Source of the DNA: Natronorubrum aibiense
GTDB taxonomy: Archaea > Halobacteriota > Halobacteria > Halobacteriales > Natrialbaceae
Reading direction: 5' to 3'
Assembly: GCF_009392895.1 (NCBI RefSeq)
Contig: NZ_CP045490.1
Span: forward strand, 292,703-356,702
Length of the DNA stretch: 64,000 nucleotides
The stretch's first letter is position 1; the number at the start of each line of letters is the position of its first letter. The notes below the pieces were generated by a model that was not told where the DNA came from, made no database searches, and worked only from the letters and a program-made list of their open reading frames with translations. Both the position numbers and the translations under genes were made by a program. Below are positions 42,083-50,825 of the stretch, one piece after another.

Positions 42083-43066
42083 ATGTGTCCGCTACCAGAA
42101 ACACAGGACACCACCGAGTACGACTGCGATGTCGTCATCGTCGGCGGTGGTCCGGCAGGCTGCGCTGCAGGCGTGTTCACCGCCCGCGAGGGCCTCGAGA
42201 CGGTTATTTTCGACCGTGGTCGATCCTCGATCCAGCGCTGTGCCTATCTGGAGAACTATCTCGGATTCCCCGCGGGCATTGATATCGAAACGCTGTACGA
42301 GCTGTTGCACGAACACGCTGAGACCACGGGCTGTAAAATCGTTTCCGACCTCGTTGAGACAGTCAAACACGTCGATGACGGTAACGGATTCGTCGTCGAA
42401 ACGCAGGAAGGCGATCCCGTCACCGCCCGGCGGGTCGTCGCAGCGACGCGGTACGACGGCGAGTACATGCGCGGGCTGGACGACGACGAAGCGATGTTCG
42501 AGACGTACGAACACGGCGGCGAGGAACACGAAACGTTCGATACCGCGTACGCCGACCACGACGGGACAACGCCGATCGAGGGTCTGTACGTCGCCTCCCC
42601 TTCCGATGAGGCAGATACGCAGGCGATTATGGCCGCCGGCCGGGGTGCGCGGGTGGCTAACCGCCTTATTGCCGATGTCCGAGTCGAGAACGGTTGGTGG
42701 GACGAGGTTGCCAAAGGCGTCGACTGGGTGCGCCGGCAGGCCGAACTCGACGACGAGTGGACTGAGCGCGAGACGTGGATCGACTGGTTCGACGAATACT
42801 ACGCCGAGGATGCACCGGTTGCTCCCGACTCGGAGCGGTTCCGGCGGGTTCGGACGGCGGTTATTGATGATTCGCTATCGTCGTACGTGACGCCCGACGA
42901 AATCGACTCGAGAATACCGGCGGGACACGAGACGCTCGCAGCACGCCTCGACCCAGCGTCGGTCGTCGAAGCAATCGAAGACGAAACGCTTCTAGACGGT
43001 ATCGACGACGACGTGATTCGGGAGTACGTCAGCGAGAGACCACAGTTCGAACTCGACACACGATGA
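42083..43066 (+). CDS. Thioredoxin-reductase-like FAD-dependent oxidoreductase
   Basis: This 327-residue protein has the FAD-binding motif VIVGGGPAGCAAGV (residues 18-31) and a thioredoxin-reductase-like 'LENYLGFPAGID', but no CxxC redox pair. A C-terminal region of about 130 residues with many aromatic and acidic residues is not part of the usual fold. It lies inside the siderophore transport operon, overlapping the permease gene by 4 bp. It may reduce the imported ferric siderophore or modify it, like known cytoplasmic siderophore reductases or hydroxylases (inference). No clear NAD(P)H-binding second motif is visible, so the reductant is uncertain. Confidence 0.78.
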   Translation: MCPLPETQDTTEYDCDVVIVGGGPAGCAAGVFTAREGLETVIFDRGRSSIQRCAYLENYLGFPAGIDIETLYELLHEHAETTGCKIVSDLVETVKHVDDGNGFVVETQEGDPVTARRVVAATRYDGEYMRGLDDDEAMFETYEHGGEEHETFDTAYADHDGTTPIEGLYVASPSDEADTQAIMAAGRGARVANRLIADVRVENGWWDEVAKGVDWVRRQAELDDEWTERETWIDWFDEYYAEDAPVAPDSERFRRVRTAVIDDSLSSYVTPDEIDSRIPAGHETLAARLDPASVVEAIEDETLLDGIDDDVIREYVSERPQFELDTR

Positions 43067-44193
43067 GTGGGAAACGATCGAACATCGGAACGGACCGGAC
43101 TGCGACGTCGGCGCGAAACGAGACGCGGTTCGGGTGGCTCTTCGATCCGAAGCTCGCGACGGTGATACTCGGCTGCCTCGCTATCGTGGTTGTCGGTGGG
43201 CTGATTCAGGTGAGCTACGGCGCCTACTCGATGACGTTTGCCGAGGCGTGGCGCGCCGTATTCAATCCGAACGTGGTGTTCAATCCGCAGGCCTGGGACG
43301 CGTTCTTACTGGGCGAAGCGATGCCCGAAATGAGTACCAACAGCCTCATTGTCTGGAACATTCGGCTCCCGCGGGTGTTCGTTGCGGTCCTCGTCGGGAT
43401 GAATCTCGGCGTCTCCGGGGCGATTTTCCAGGCCGTGACTCGGAACGAACTCGCGAGTCCGTTCATCCTCGGTGTCTCCTCCGGTGCGGGGCTCATGATC
43501 TTGTTGACGCTCGTCGTGTTCGGGGGGCTGACAGCGTTCCTCCCGCTGATCGCCGCTCTCGGGGGTGCCGTTGCGTTTCTTATCGTCTACGCGATCGCCT
43601 GGAAGAACGGGACATCGCCGGTTCGACTGGTACTCGCCGGCGTCATCGTCGGAACGGTTTTCGGCTCGCTGCAGACAGCGCTGTTCTTCTTCGCGGACGA
43701 CATCGGCGTCGTTCAGTCAGCCATTGCGTGGACTACTGGATCGCTGACCGGGACCGACTGGGAACAAGTCCGACTTGTGCTCCCGTGGACGATTGTGGTT
43801 GTTCTCCTCTCCATCGCCGGTTCGCGCCAGATGAACGTTCTCCTGCTGGGCGAACAGACGGCAAAATCGCTGGGGATGTCGATCGAGAAAGTTCGGTTCG
43901 CGCTGTCGGGTGTTGCGGTCCTCGCGGCAGCGGCGAGCATCGCCGTCGCCGGCATCGTCGGCTTTGTCGGCCTCATCGTGCCACACATGGTACGAAACCT
44001 CGTCGGTAGCGACTCGAAGAAGCTGATTATCGGTTGTCTGTTCGTCGGTCCGGCGTTGATGGTCGGTGCCGATGTGGGTGCGCGACTCGCGTTGAATCCG
44101 ACACAGATACCCGTTGGGATCGTAACCGGTCTCCTCGGCGGCCCGTACTTCCTCTATCTGATGCGAAAGCAAGAGAACATGGGTGAAATCTAG
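43063..44193 (+). CDS. FecCD-family ABC transporter permease
   Basis: This 376-residue permease of the FecCD/BtuC family has a polar N-terminus of 30 residues and about ten helices. The family segments 'LPRVFVAVLVGMNLGVSGAI' and 'GFVGLIVPHMVRNLVGSD' (coupling region) are present. It probably forms a homodimer for siderophore uptake with the ATPase encoded next (one base after its stop at 44193). It is the only permease in a region with four binding proteins. Confidence 0.93.
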   Translation: MSGKRSNIGTDRTATSARNETRFGWLFDPKLATVILGCLAIVVVGGLIQVSYGAYSMTFAEAWRAVFNPNVVFNPQAWDAFLLGEAMPEMSTNSLIVWNIRLPRVFVAVLVGMNLGVSGAIFQAVTRNELASPFILGVSSGAGLMILLTLVVFGGLTAFLPLIAALGGAVAFLIVYAIAWKNGTSPVRLVLAGVIVGTVFGSLQTALFFFADDIGVVQSAIAWTTGSLTGTDWEQVRLVLPWTIVVVLLSIAGSRQMNVLLLGEQTAKSLGMSIEKVRFALSGVAVLAAAASIAVAGIVGFVGLIVPHMVRNLVGSDSKKLIIGCLFVGPALMVGADVGARLALNPTQIPVGIVTGLLGGPYFLYLMRKQENMGEI

Positions 44194-45129
44194 ATGGGGA
44201 ACGATACCACGGCCACAAGACGGACCAGCGGATCGAGAGAAACGGGCGTCGCTGAACCGTCGGACGCGGTTGAGGGGTCGGGTACGAGCACGCTCGTCGG
44301 TTCGGAACTCGTGTTACGGTACTCGAGTTCGGACGAGTCGGTCATCGATGGCGAGTCCATCGTCGCCGAACCGGGTGCGGTCACCGCACTCGTCGGCCCG
44401 AACGGTTCGGGGAAGAGCACGCTTTTGAAGGGGTTGGCCAATCAACTGGCCCCTCACGACGGTTCGGTACTGCTCTGCGGGGACGACGTACAGACAATGA
44501 ACACGAAAGCGCTTGCCCGGAAGCTCGGGTTGCTCTCGCAGGAGAGCACGTCGCCGTCGAGTATCACTGTCGAAGACCTCGTCTTGCACGGCCGCTACCC
44601 GCATCGGGGCTTTTTCGAGAGCATCACCGAAGCGGATCGGCGGGCAGTCGAGCGCGCGATCGAGCTTGCAGGCTGTGACCACCTCCGCGAGCGTGCGGTC
44701 GGCAGTCTGAGCGGTGGGCAAAAACAGCTCGCGTGGATCGCGATGGTCCTGGCCCAAGATACCGACGTCCTGCTCCTCGACGAGCCGACGACGTTCCTCG
44801 ATCTTCACCACCAACTTCGGGTACTGGAGGTCGTCGACCGTCTTCGAGAGGAGCGCGAGGTTACGGTCGTCGTCGTGCTCCACGACATCGAACAGGCGGC
44901 CTGGCTCGCAGACCACATGGTTGCGCTCGAGAACGGCCAGATACGGGCTCGAGGAACGCCCGAGGAGGTCGTCACCGAAGCGTTGCTCGGAGAGGTGTTC
45001 CGTATCGACGCCGATGTCGAACTAACCGAGCATGGACCGCGAATCCACCCGCTGCGCGCCCGCTACGACGCTGGTTCGAATACCGACAGCGAGGCCATCC
45101 ACCAAACAGACAGCGTGGAGGCCGAGTAG
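44194..45129 (+). CDS. Siderophore ABC transporter ATP-binding protein (FepC-like)
   Basis: This 311-residue ATPase has Walker [10 protein letters not shown] (about residue 69), Q-loop, signature LSGGQKQL, Walker [14 protein letters not shown] and the switch His (VLHDIEQA). An N-terminal extension of about 40 residues is poor in structure. It is the FepC/FhuC partner of the FecCD permease. The start directly follows the permease stop. It ends the first siderophore operon. Confidence 0.93.
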   Translation: MGNDTTATRRTSGSRETGVAEPSDAVEGSGTSTLVGSELVLRYSSSDESVIDGESIVAEPGAVTALVGPNGSGKSTLLKGLANQLAPHDGSVLLCGDDVQTMNTKALARKLGLLSQESTSPSSITVEDLVLHGRYPHRGFFESITEADRRAVERAIELAGCDHLRERAVGSLSGGQKQLAWIAMVLAQDTDVLLLDEPTTFLDLHHQLRVLEVVDRLREEREVTVVVVLHDIEQAAWLADHMVALENGQIRARGTPEEVVTEALLGEVFRIDADVELTEHGPRIHPLRARYDAGSNTDSEAIHQTDSVEAE

Positions 45130-45170
45130 TGACCGACATCGAGGGGGGAGAGACCGACCTCGAAATCCAA

Positions 45171-45499
45171 GATCCGGTCATCATCTGCTAGACGAGGCAA
45201 CTGCCAGCGTCGACACGGAAACCGAGTATCTCATCCAGCGATCTCTAGATCGTCTCACGGCTGACCGAACGACAGTGGTTATCGCTCACCGCCTCTCAAC
45301 GATCAAGGACGCCGACACCATCCTCGTGCTCGGGGATGGACAGATCGTCGAACGTGGGAAACACGGAGAGTTACTCGCAGCGGACGGTCTGTACGCCAAT
45401 CTGAGGAGTGTGCAGGCCGGCGAAATCGACGATCTGTCCGAAGAGTTCGTCGAGCGCGCCGCTTACGGCGCGGCTGACGACGTTTTTAGGCCTGCCTAA
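45171..45499 (+). pseudogene. Truncated ABC exporter (MsbA-like), C-terminal relic
   Basis: After a one-base frameshift at about 45185, this frame encodes the last 100 residues of an ABC exporter ATPase: [17 protein letters not shown] (Walker B/D-loop), [16 protein letters not shown] (switch His) and [13 protein letters not shown], then a stop. Everything before Walker B, including Walker A and the membrane domain, is gone. The relic begins right after the siderophore ATPase gene, and its last codons overlap the first iron box of the next operon. The locus therefore probably arose by deletion or recombination. Confidence 0.7.
45486..45499. promoter_or_regulatory. Iron-box-like operator 3 (TTAGG-N4-CCTAA)
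   Basis: TTAGGCCTGCCTAA is a palindrome upstream of the TATA element of the second siderophore operon. It overlaps the 3' end of the exporter relic. Confidence 0.75.
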
Positions 45500-45510
45500 G
45501 AATCGGAGTG

Positions 45511-45518
45511 TTTATTAG
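45511..45518 (+). promoter_or_regulatory. TATA element of the second siderophore operon
   Basis: TTTATTAG is centred about 26 bp before the ATG at 45540 and lies between operators 3 and 4, the same arrangement as at 40811-40859. Confidence 0.65.
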
Positions 45519-45521
45519 TTT

Positions 45522-45535
45522 TTAGGCGAGCCTAA
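45522..45535. promoter_or_regulatory. Iron-box-like operator 4 (TTAGG-N4-CCTAA)
   Basis: TTAGGCGAGCCTAA lies 36 bp downstream of operator 3, ending 4 bp before the ATG. Confidence 0.75.
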
Positions 45536-45539
45536 AGAT

Positions 45540-46742
45540 ATGCCAAGTGAAGAATCGAGGCACGAAGTATCGACGCGAAGAGACACGCTAAAGTACGGCG
45601 GGATACTCGCAGCGAGCCTTGCCCTTGCGGGCTGTTCGGATCTGGCCGGGCAGAACGAGACGACAGCCCCATCGGCCACGGAGTCGTACTCGGTCGAACT
45701 GTCTCCGGTCGGAGAGGTTACCTTCGACGAGATCCCGTCGAACGTGATGGCTTACAGTCCACACTACGCGGATATGCTCGTCGCACTGGGTCACGACGAT
45801 GCCCTCAACTCCCTCGGGTTCCCAGACGGCTACGGGCAGACGCTCTCGTACTTTTTCGAGCCGTTCGACGGCGTCGATTTCGACGTCAACGGGCTAACGG
45901 AACTGTTTTCGAACGGATCGTTCGACAAAGAAGTTCTCTACGAACTCGACAGTGACGTCCACCTGATGGACCCGGCCTGGGCGTCGACGTTCGATGGCTG
46001 GGACAAGACGGACACCGACGAAATACGCGATAACGTCGGCCCATGGTTCGGGAACCGATACAGCCGTCAGCACGCGAGTCCAACCGAGAAGTGGGCCGAC
46101 GGGTATCGGTACTACACGATTTGGGAACTCACCGAGAAGGTCGCAGCGGTGTTCCAAGAGGAAGATCGCTTCGAAGCATTACAGGCGGAGTACGAGGATT
46201 TGTACGCGACGATTCGCGCAAATCTTCCACCGGAGAACGAGCGCCCGACGGTGGGGCTCGTCACGTACTACGACGATACGTTCCACCCGTATCGGATCTC
46301 GGGGCCGGGCTTCGGGAAAGCACACACGCGTCCGCTGGGCGCACGCGATGCGTTTGCAAACAGCGATCGGACGTATGCTGAGAACTACGAAGCCGGCTAC
46401 GACTTCGAGGGAATGTTCGAAATTGACCCGGACGTCATCCTCCACAACTTTGCTGTCACGCCGTTTTACGACTGGGAAGCCGTCGTCGACGCGATCGAGA
46501 ACGATCCACTCGGACAAGAGTTGACCGCCATCCGGAACGATCGTTTCTACGCATCGGGGCAGTCGTTCCAAGGGCCGCTCCAGACCCTGTTGCAACTCGA
46601 GATGACCGCCAAACAAGTGTACCCCGAGCAGTTCGGAGAGTGGCCGCGCTACGAGACGGGAGATAGCTATCCCGAATTCGACGACGACGAGCAGCTGTTC
46701 GATCACGAGCGAGTGGCCAACATCGTCAGCGGTGAGTTCTGA
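45540..46742 (+). CDS. Iron-siderophore substrate-binding lipoprotein (SBP 2)
   Basis: This 400-residue paralogue of SBP 1 has the Tat motif TRRDTLKYGG, lipobox LALAGC and an aromatic-rich binding domain ('VLYELDSDVHLMDPAWAS', 'MFEIDPDVILHNFAV'). It ends with LFDHERVANIVSGE. It heads an operon of three binding proteins without its own permease. Aromatic positions in the middle part differ from SBP 1, which suggests a different siderophore (inference). Start 45540 is fixed by the iron-box/TATA spacing. Confidence 0.92.
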   Translation: MPSEESRHEVSTRRDTLKYGGILAASLALAGCSDLAGQNETTAPSATESYSVELSPVGEVTFDEIPSNVMAYSPHYADMLVALGHDDALNSLGFPDGYGQTLSYFFEPFDGVDFDVNGLTELFSNGSFDKEVLYELDSDVHLMDPAWASTFDGWDKTDTDEIRDNVGPWFGNRYSRQHASPTEKWADGYRYYTIWELTEKVAAVFQEEDRFEALQAEYEDLYATIRANLPPENERPTVGLVTYYDDTFHPYRISGPGFGKAHTRPLGARDAFANSDRTYAENYEAGYDFEGMFEIDPDVILHNFAVTPFYDWEAVVDAIENDPLGQELTAIRNDRFYASGQSFQGPLQTLLQLEMTAKQVYPEQFGEWPRYETGDSYPEFDDDEQLFDHERVANIVSGEF

Positions 46743-46744
46743 AG

Positions 46745-47917
46745 ATGCATCCCAGCGACACGAACGCGGAGACGACGCGAACACCGACGCGCAGAGACAC
46801 GATCAAATACGGCGGCGCAGTCGTCAGCGGGGGGCTGCTTGCCGGCTGCGTGGGCGATTCGGAATCGGCACCGGCAGCAACAGACGGCACCACCGAAGGC
46901 GGTCCGTATACCGTCTCGATGGAGCCCGTCGGTGAGGTTACGTTCGAGTCGGTTCCAGAGACGTGGGTCGCATACACCGGTGGATACGCAGATATGGCCG
47001 TCGCACTCGGCCAGGCAGACGGAATAACGGGTATCGGTCACGCCCCTCGGTACTACACGTCCGTCTACGACGAACTTCCGGGCGTAAGCGTCGACCGCGA
47101 GCAACTCGAGGCAAATCCCGAAGTCAGAACCAAAGAACAGTTCTACGAACTCGACAGCGACGTTCACCTCTATGATCCGGAGATGCTCATCAACTGGTTC
47201 GACTGGGACCAGTCCGATATCGACGAGATTGCCAGAAACGTCGGGCCGTTCGTGGGCAATCTGATCTTCCGACGGTCTGATAACTGGCACAGCGATTACC
47301 GCTACTACACGCTCTACGAGGCGTTCGAGAAGGTCGCAGAAGTCTTCCAACAGCGAGACCGTTTCGAGGCGTTCGCGGAGTTCCACGACGAGTTCATCGC
47401 CGATATTCAGACACAGCTCCCCGCGCCGGATCAGCGTCCCAACGTCTTTCTCACGTTCGAGGGAAGTACCGAACCAGAGGCGTTCTCACCGTACCGGCTC
47501 GTCGATAAGGGAACGAGCAAGAAACAGTGGCTCGATCTCGGCGTTGGTGACGTGCTAGCTGGAACCGACATCGAGAACCTGAGCACCACGATCCGCGGAA
47601 AACTCGATTACGAACACCTGCTGGAAGTCGATCCGGACGTTATTCTCATTCGAGGACACGAGCGAAAATCCGCGTCGGAGTTCCGCGATACTGTCCTTGC
47701 GTATATGGAGGATCATCCCGTCGGAGGTAAACTTCGGGCCGTCGAGAACGGGCGAGTGTACCGTGGCGGCTACCTCTATCAGGGACCGATACAGAACCTG
47801 TTTTTGACCGAACGGGCTGCCAAACAGATGTATCCCGACGTGTTCGGTGACGTAACGAGCGATACGGAGCTGTTCGACCGCGAACGAGTTGCTGACATTA
47901 TTAACGGAGAGATATAA
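46745..47917 (+). CDS. Iron-siderophore substrate-binding lipoprotein (SBP 3)
   Basis: This 390-residue paralogue has the Tat motif TRRDTIKYGG, lipobox GLLAGC and the same domain layout as SBP 2 and SBP 4, with 'YELDSDVHLYDPEML' and the shared C-terminus LFDRERVADIINGE. Its start is 2 bp after the SBP 2 stop. Two Lys-rich loops (KGTSKKQW) around residue 255 replace acidic ones. It probably shares the FecCD permease encoded at 43063. Confidence 0.92.
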   Translation: MHPSDTNAETTRTPTRRDTIKYGGAVVSGGLLAGCVGDSESAPAATDGTTEGGPYTVSMEPVGEVTFESVPETWVAYTGGYADMAVALGQADGITGIGHAPRYYTSVYDELPGVSVDREQLEANPEVRTKEQFYELDSDVHLYDPEMLINWFDWDQSDIDEIARNVGPFVGNLIFRRSDNWHSDYRYYTLYEAFEKVAEVFQQRDRFEAFAEFHDEFIADIQTQLPAPDQRPNVFLTFEGSTEPEAFSPYRLVDKGTSKKQWLDLGVGDVLAGTDIENLSTTIRGKLDYEHLLEVDPDVILIRGHERKSASEFRDTVLAYMEDHPVGGKLRAVENGRVYRGGYLYQGPIQNLFLTERAAKQMYPDVFGDVTSDTELFDRERVADIINGEI

Positions 47918-47919
47918 CA

Positions 47920-49107
47920 ATGGCGGACGACCACACGAATACGACGACTGGACCGACGCGCAGAGACACGCTAAAGTACGGCGCGGCTATCGGCGGCGCT
48001 GCCCTTGCTGGCTGTTCGGATCTCGCAGACCGGAATGAGGGAGCTGAAACAGCCGGCCATGGAAACGGATCATATACGGTGACGATGCCGCCGATGGGCG
48101 ACGTCGAATTCGATTCGGTTCCACAGTCGTATATGTCCTACCGTGTCACCCACGCGGACATGGGCGTGGCTCTCGGTGTCGGCGATCGTCTGAAAGCGGT
48201 CTACAATATCGGCCAGTATCCGTTCGAATTCTACGACGAGTTGCCGGGCGTCGATGTCGACGTCGACTCGCTTTCGGAAATTGAAGTGAACGAGGACTAC
48301 GAGGCCGATAAAGAGTGGTTCTACGAGATTGACTGTGACGTCCACCTGATGGACCCCGAGTACATGTCGCAGTGGCTGCTCTCGCCCGAGGACGTCGACG
48401 AAATCGCACAGAACATCGGGCCGTTTTTCGGCCACTACGCTCGCCGACGGATCGGCGAGGAGCGAGACTATCCGTTCCTGTCGCTGTACGAAATCTTCGA
48501 AAACGTCTCGAAGGTGTTCCAGCGTGAAGACCGCTATGCGGCATTCAGTGAGTTCCACGACGAGTTCATCAACGACCTGCAGGCTGAGCTTCCGTCGGAC
48601 GCAGAGCGTCCGGCCGTCGGCCTCGTCGCCACCGGACCCGAAATGGTACAGAACGACGAGTTCGGCGCGTACCACATCGATCCCGGCTACGGAAAGAAAC
48701 AGTACATCGACCTCGAGGTAAAAAACGCCATGGAGGGCATCGTTCCCGAAGACACGTCGTATGCGCAGGTCGACTACGAGACGCTTCTGGAAGCCGATCC
48801 GGACATCCTGATGATCCATAACGGAATCCTCGGGACCGATTCTCGCGAAGCGTTCATCGATCAGGTGATCGATCCGATGCGAGAGCACCCCCTTGGAAGT
48901 CAGCTAACAGCGGTACAGAACGATGACGTGTACCGCGGTGGCAACAATACGCAGGGACCGATTACGAACCTCTTCCAGACAGAGGCAGTCGCAAAGCAAC
49001 TCTATCCGGAGCAGTTCGGCAACTTCCCCGGATTCGGACAAATACCCGATGATGCGAAGTTGTTCGACCGCGAGCGGGTTGCGGACATCATTAACGGAGA
49101 CATCTGA
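47920..49107 (+). CDS. Iron-siderophore substrate-binding lipoprotein (SBP 4)
   Basis: This 395-residue paralogue has the Tat motif TRRDTLKYG, lipobox AALAGC, 'YEIDCDVHLMDPEYMS' and the C-terminus LFDRERVADIINGD. It is closest in character to SBP 3. The spacing from SBP 3 is 2 bp, so the three genes are one transcript. It completes the set of four binding proteins. Confidence 0.92.
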   Translation: MADDHTNTTTGPTRRDTLKYGAAIGGAALAGCSDLADRNEGAETAGHGNGSYTVTMPPMGDVEFDSVPQSYMSYRVTHADMGVALGVGDRLKAVYNIGQYPFEFYDELPGVDVDVDSLSEIEVNEDYEADKEWFYEIDCDVHLMDPEYMSQWLLSPEDVDEIAQNIGPFFGHYARRRIGEERDYPFLSLYEIFENVSKVFQREDRYAAFSEFHDEFINDLQAELPSDAERPAVGLVATGPEMVQNDEFGAYHIDPGYGKKQYIDLEVKNAMEGIVPEDTSYAQVDYETLLEADPDILMIHNGILGTDSREAFIDQVIDPMREHPLGSQLTAVQNDDVYRGGNNTQGPITNLFQTEAVAKQLYPEQFGNFPGFGQIPDDAKLFDRERVADIINGDI

Positions 49108-49109
49108 AC

Positions 49110-49190
49110 ATGCGTGCCATCGATATGAAATTGGCAGCCGAACCGACGCTCAGAGAGCCCATCAAATACACACTCGCGGGGGATCGCTGA
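49110..49190 (+). pseudogene. Possible relic of a fifth SBP signal peptide
   Basis: Two bases after the SBP 4 stop, a 26-residue frame contains AEPTLREPIKYTLAGD. This resembles the Tat region of the neighbours (PTRRDTLKYG...LAG) with the Arg pair altered. It could be the remains of another binding-protein gene, or a small peptide gene. The evidence is only this similarity. Confidence 0.35.
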
Positions 49191-49364
49191 ATGCGCGCTC
49201 GAGAGTGGGAAATCGCGGGGACCTACCGTGACCCAGCGGACTACGACATCCCCGACCTGCCGTCTTGGCGAGTCTGTCGCGGCAAGTGTGGCGGTCTGGC
49301 GTTCGCCGACGGGGACAGTGAACCGTTCATCGTCGCCGACCAGCCGGTGACCGTAAAGCGGTAA
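49191..49364 (+). CDS. Small conserved-looking protein (57 aa) after the SBP genes
   Basis: The frame begins with ATG directly after the previous stop (TGAATG) and encodes a compact 57-residue protein with an N-terminal REWEIAGTYRDPADY, two Cys (CRGKC) and a hydrophobic-acidic C-terminus. The composition is that of a real haloarchaeal protein, with no stretch of unusual residues. It could be a small redox or metal-related protein or a remnant of a larger gene. I recognise no family. Confidence 0.5.
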   Translation: MRAREWEIAGTYRDPADYDIPDLPSWRVCRGKCGGLAFADGDSEPFIVADQPVTVKR

Positions 49365-49631
49365 GCGACTCAAGGCCACGACCAACACACGGAGGAAACG
49401 CGGTACACAAGTCTCGAGTCGCGACCGAGGACCGCACGAATCGGACAACTCATCGTTCACGCCGTGATACGGTTGTGGAACTCACGGTTTCGTCCTGCGA
49501 CTGAGGATCACGCTGGTTACACCATATGCTGCGATATCTTCTGGAGAAACGACCAGCAAGCGAGCAAATCCGTCTCGAGACTCGAGCAGTTCGACCGTGA
49601 CGACGGCGAGACGGCGCTCTTTCCCACACCC

Positions 49632-50642
49632 TCATTCAGTGGCGCTGCACGTTCGTCGCTCGCGTTGGATCCCCATCTCAGCGATGTTCGCACCGTACTC
49701 CGCCGTTCGTTTGATACTATCGAGCAATAGCCCCGCCAGATACGCATTCCCCGCCGAATCGTGCTCGTAAAGGTCGCGATCGATCGCCTCGAGGTCGGCT
49801 ACGAGTTTGGTCCGGTCGTCCAGCGCCTGATAGGCGGTCTCGAGTGGTGCATTCGAGAGGACGGTTTCAGTCGAGCGCTCGAAGACGGCTCGCGAGCGAT
49901 CCGCCATCCCGCCGATCGTGTCGACGAGCTCGGGCGACAGGTCGGGGGCGTGTCTCGTGACCAGACGAGCGATCTTTTCTGCGTGGTCGCCGACGCGCTC
50001 GAGCTGTCTGGCGACATAGTAGTACTCGAATAGTTCGTCTCTGGTGAAGCCGAGCTGTTGGACCTCCTGAAGGTTCGAGAGCGAGCGCCGGAAGTGACGG
50101 GAAATCATGGCGAACATTTTGTCGGCTTCGTCGTCGCGATCGATCACGCTTCGTGCGAGCGACTCGTCACCGTCGACGACCGCGTCGATCGCGTCCCGGT
50201 ACATGCTCAAGACGATGAGATTGAGGCGGATCGTGTTCTTTCGAATCGAGACGTTCCGTGCCTCGATCAGGTTATGGAAGACGATCTTCGTCTCGGTCGC
50301 CTCGAGCACTTCGAGGCCGCTCAAAGACGTTCGTCTGGTGAATTCGTGTGCGACGCCGGCCATATTCCCCGTCGGATCACGGAGGCAGATACGATCGTAG
50401 CCGACCAGATACAGCGCCTCGACGGTTCGGACGAGTTCGTCGAGCGATCGTGACTCGACTGGCACCGTCGCGACCAGTTCGTCGTCCGCTTTGTGTGTGG
50501 AACTGACGAGTAACGTTCCGTCCTCGTTGGGATCGACGTGAAGGATCGAGCCCGCCTCGACCCCGTGTTCTTCAGCCCACTGTTTCGGCAGCGAGACGGT
50601 GTACGTCGTTCCACCGGAGAGTTGTACCTTTCGCGTTTCCAT
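49632..50642 (-). CDS. PhoU-domain regulator with AbrB/SpoVT DNA-binding domain
   Basis: This 336-residue protein has an N-terminal AbrB-like (SpoVT) domain, 'METRKVQLSGGTTYTVSLPK' onward to about residue 45, which would bind DNA. Two PhoU helical repeats follow ('RDEADKMFAMISRHFRRSL' and 'LERVGDHAEKIARLVTRHAP', with the metal-binding E/D-x3-H pattern). PhoU proteins connect phosphate status to transport and transcription. It is divergent from a second PhoU-type gene and next to the phosphonate operon, so it probably reports phosphate limitation to it (inference). Confidence 0.9.
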   Translation of the reverse strand: METRKVQLSGGTTYTVSLPKQWAEEHGVEAGSILHVDPNEDGTLLVSSTHKADDELVATVPVESRSLDELVRTVEALYLVGYDRICLRDPTGNMAGVAHEFTRRTSLSGLEVLEATETKIVFHNLIEARNVSIRKNTIRLNLIVLSMYRDAIDAVVDGDESLARSVIDRDDEADKMFAMISRHFRRSLSNLQEVQQLGFTRDELFEYYYVARQLERVGDHAEKIARLVTRHAPDLSPELVDTIGGMADRSRAVFERSTETVLSNAPLETAYQALDDRTKLVADLEAIDRDLYEHDSAGNAYLAGLLLDSIKRTAEYGANIAEMGIQRERRTCSATE

Positions 50643-50687
50643 ACGCGGGCCTCGAATGGTCTATGCTTGATTGCTGCTATGAGGGAC

Positions 50688-50703
50688 CTATATTGGAATA
50701 TAG
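50688..50703. promoter_or_regulatory. Palindrome in the divergent PhoU intergenic region
   Basis: CTATATT-GG-AATATAG consists of perfect 7-bp half-sites with a 2-bp centre, in the 183-bp gap between the divergent PhoU genes. It contains TATA-like sequence on both strands and may be operator and promoter at once for both genes. Confidence 0.4.
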
Positions 50704-50825
50704 CGCTACTGGTCGGACCCGACACGCCTGGTGGGCACTCGAGCGCTCGATGCCGCTTTCATCTCCGGACCAGTCCGTACTATCTGTTGTACACAGCTAT
50801 CCGGGAGACCGGCCAACAGGCAATT

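Noticed and set aside
48070..48888. A 272-codon minus-strand frame opposite SBP 4, and similar frames opposite the other binding proteins.
   Set aside because: Shadow of a clear lipoprotein gene, with no domains and no promoter in that direction.
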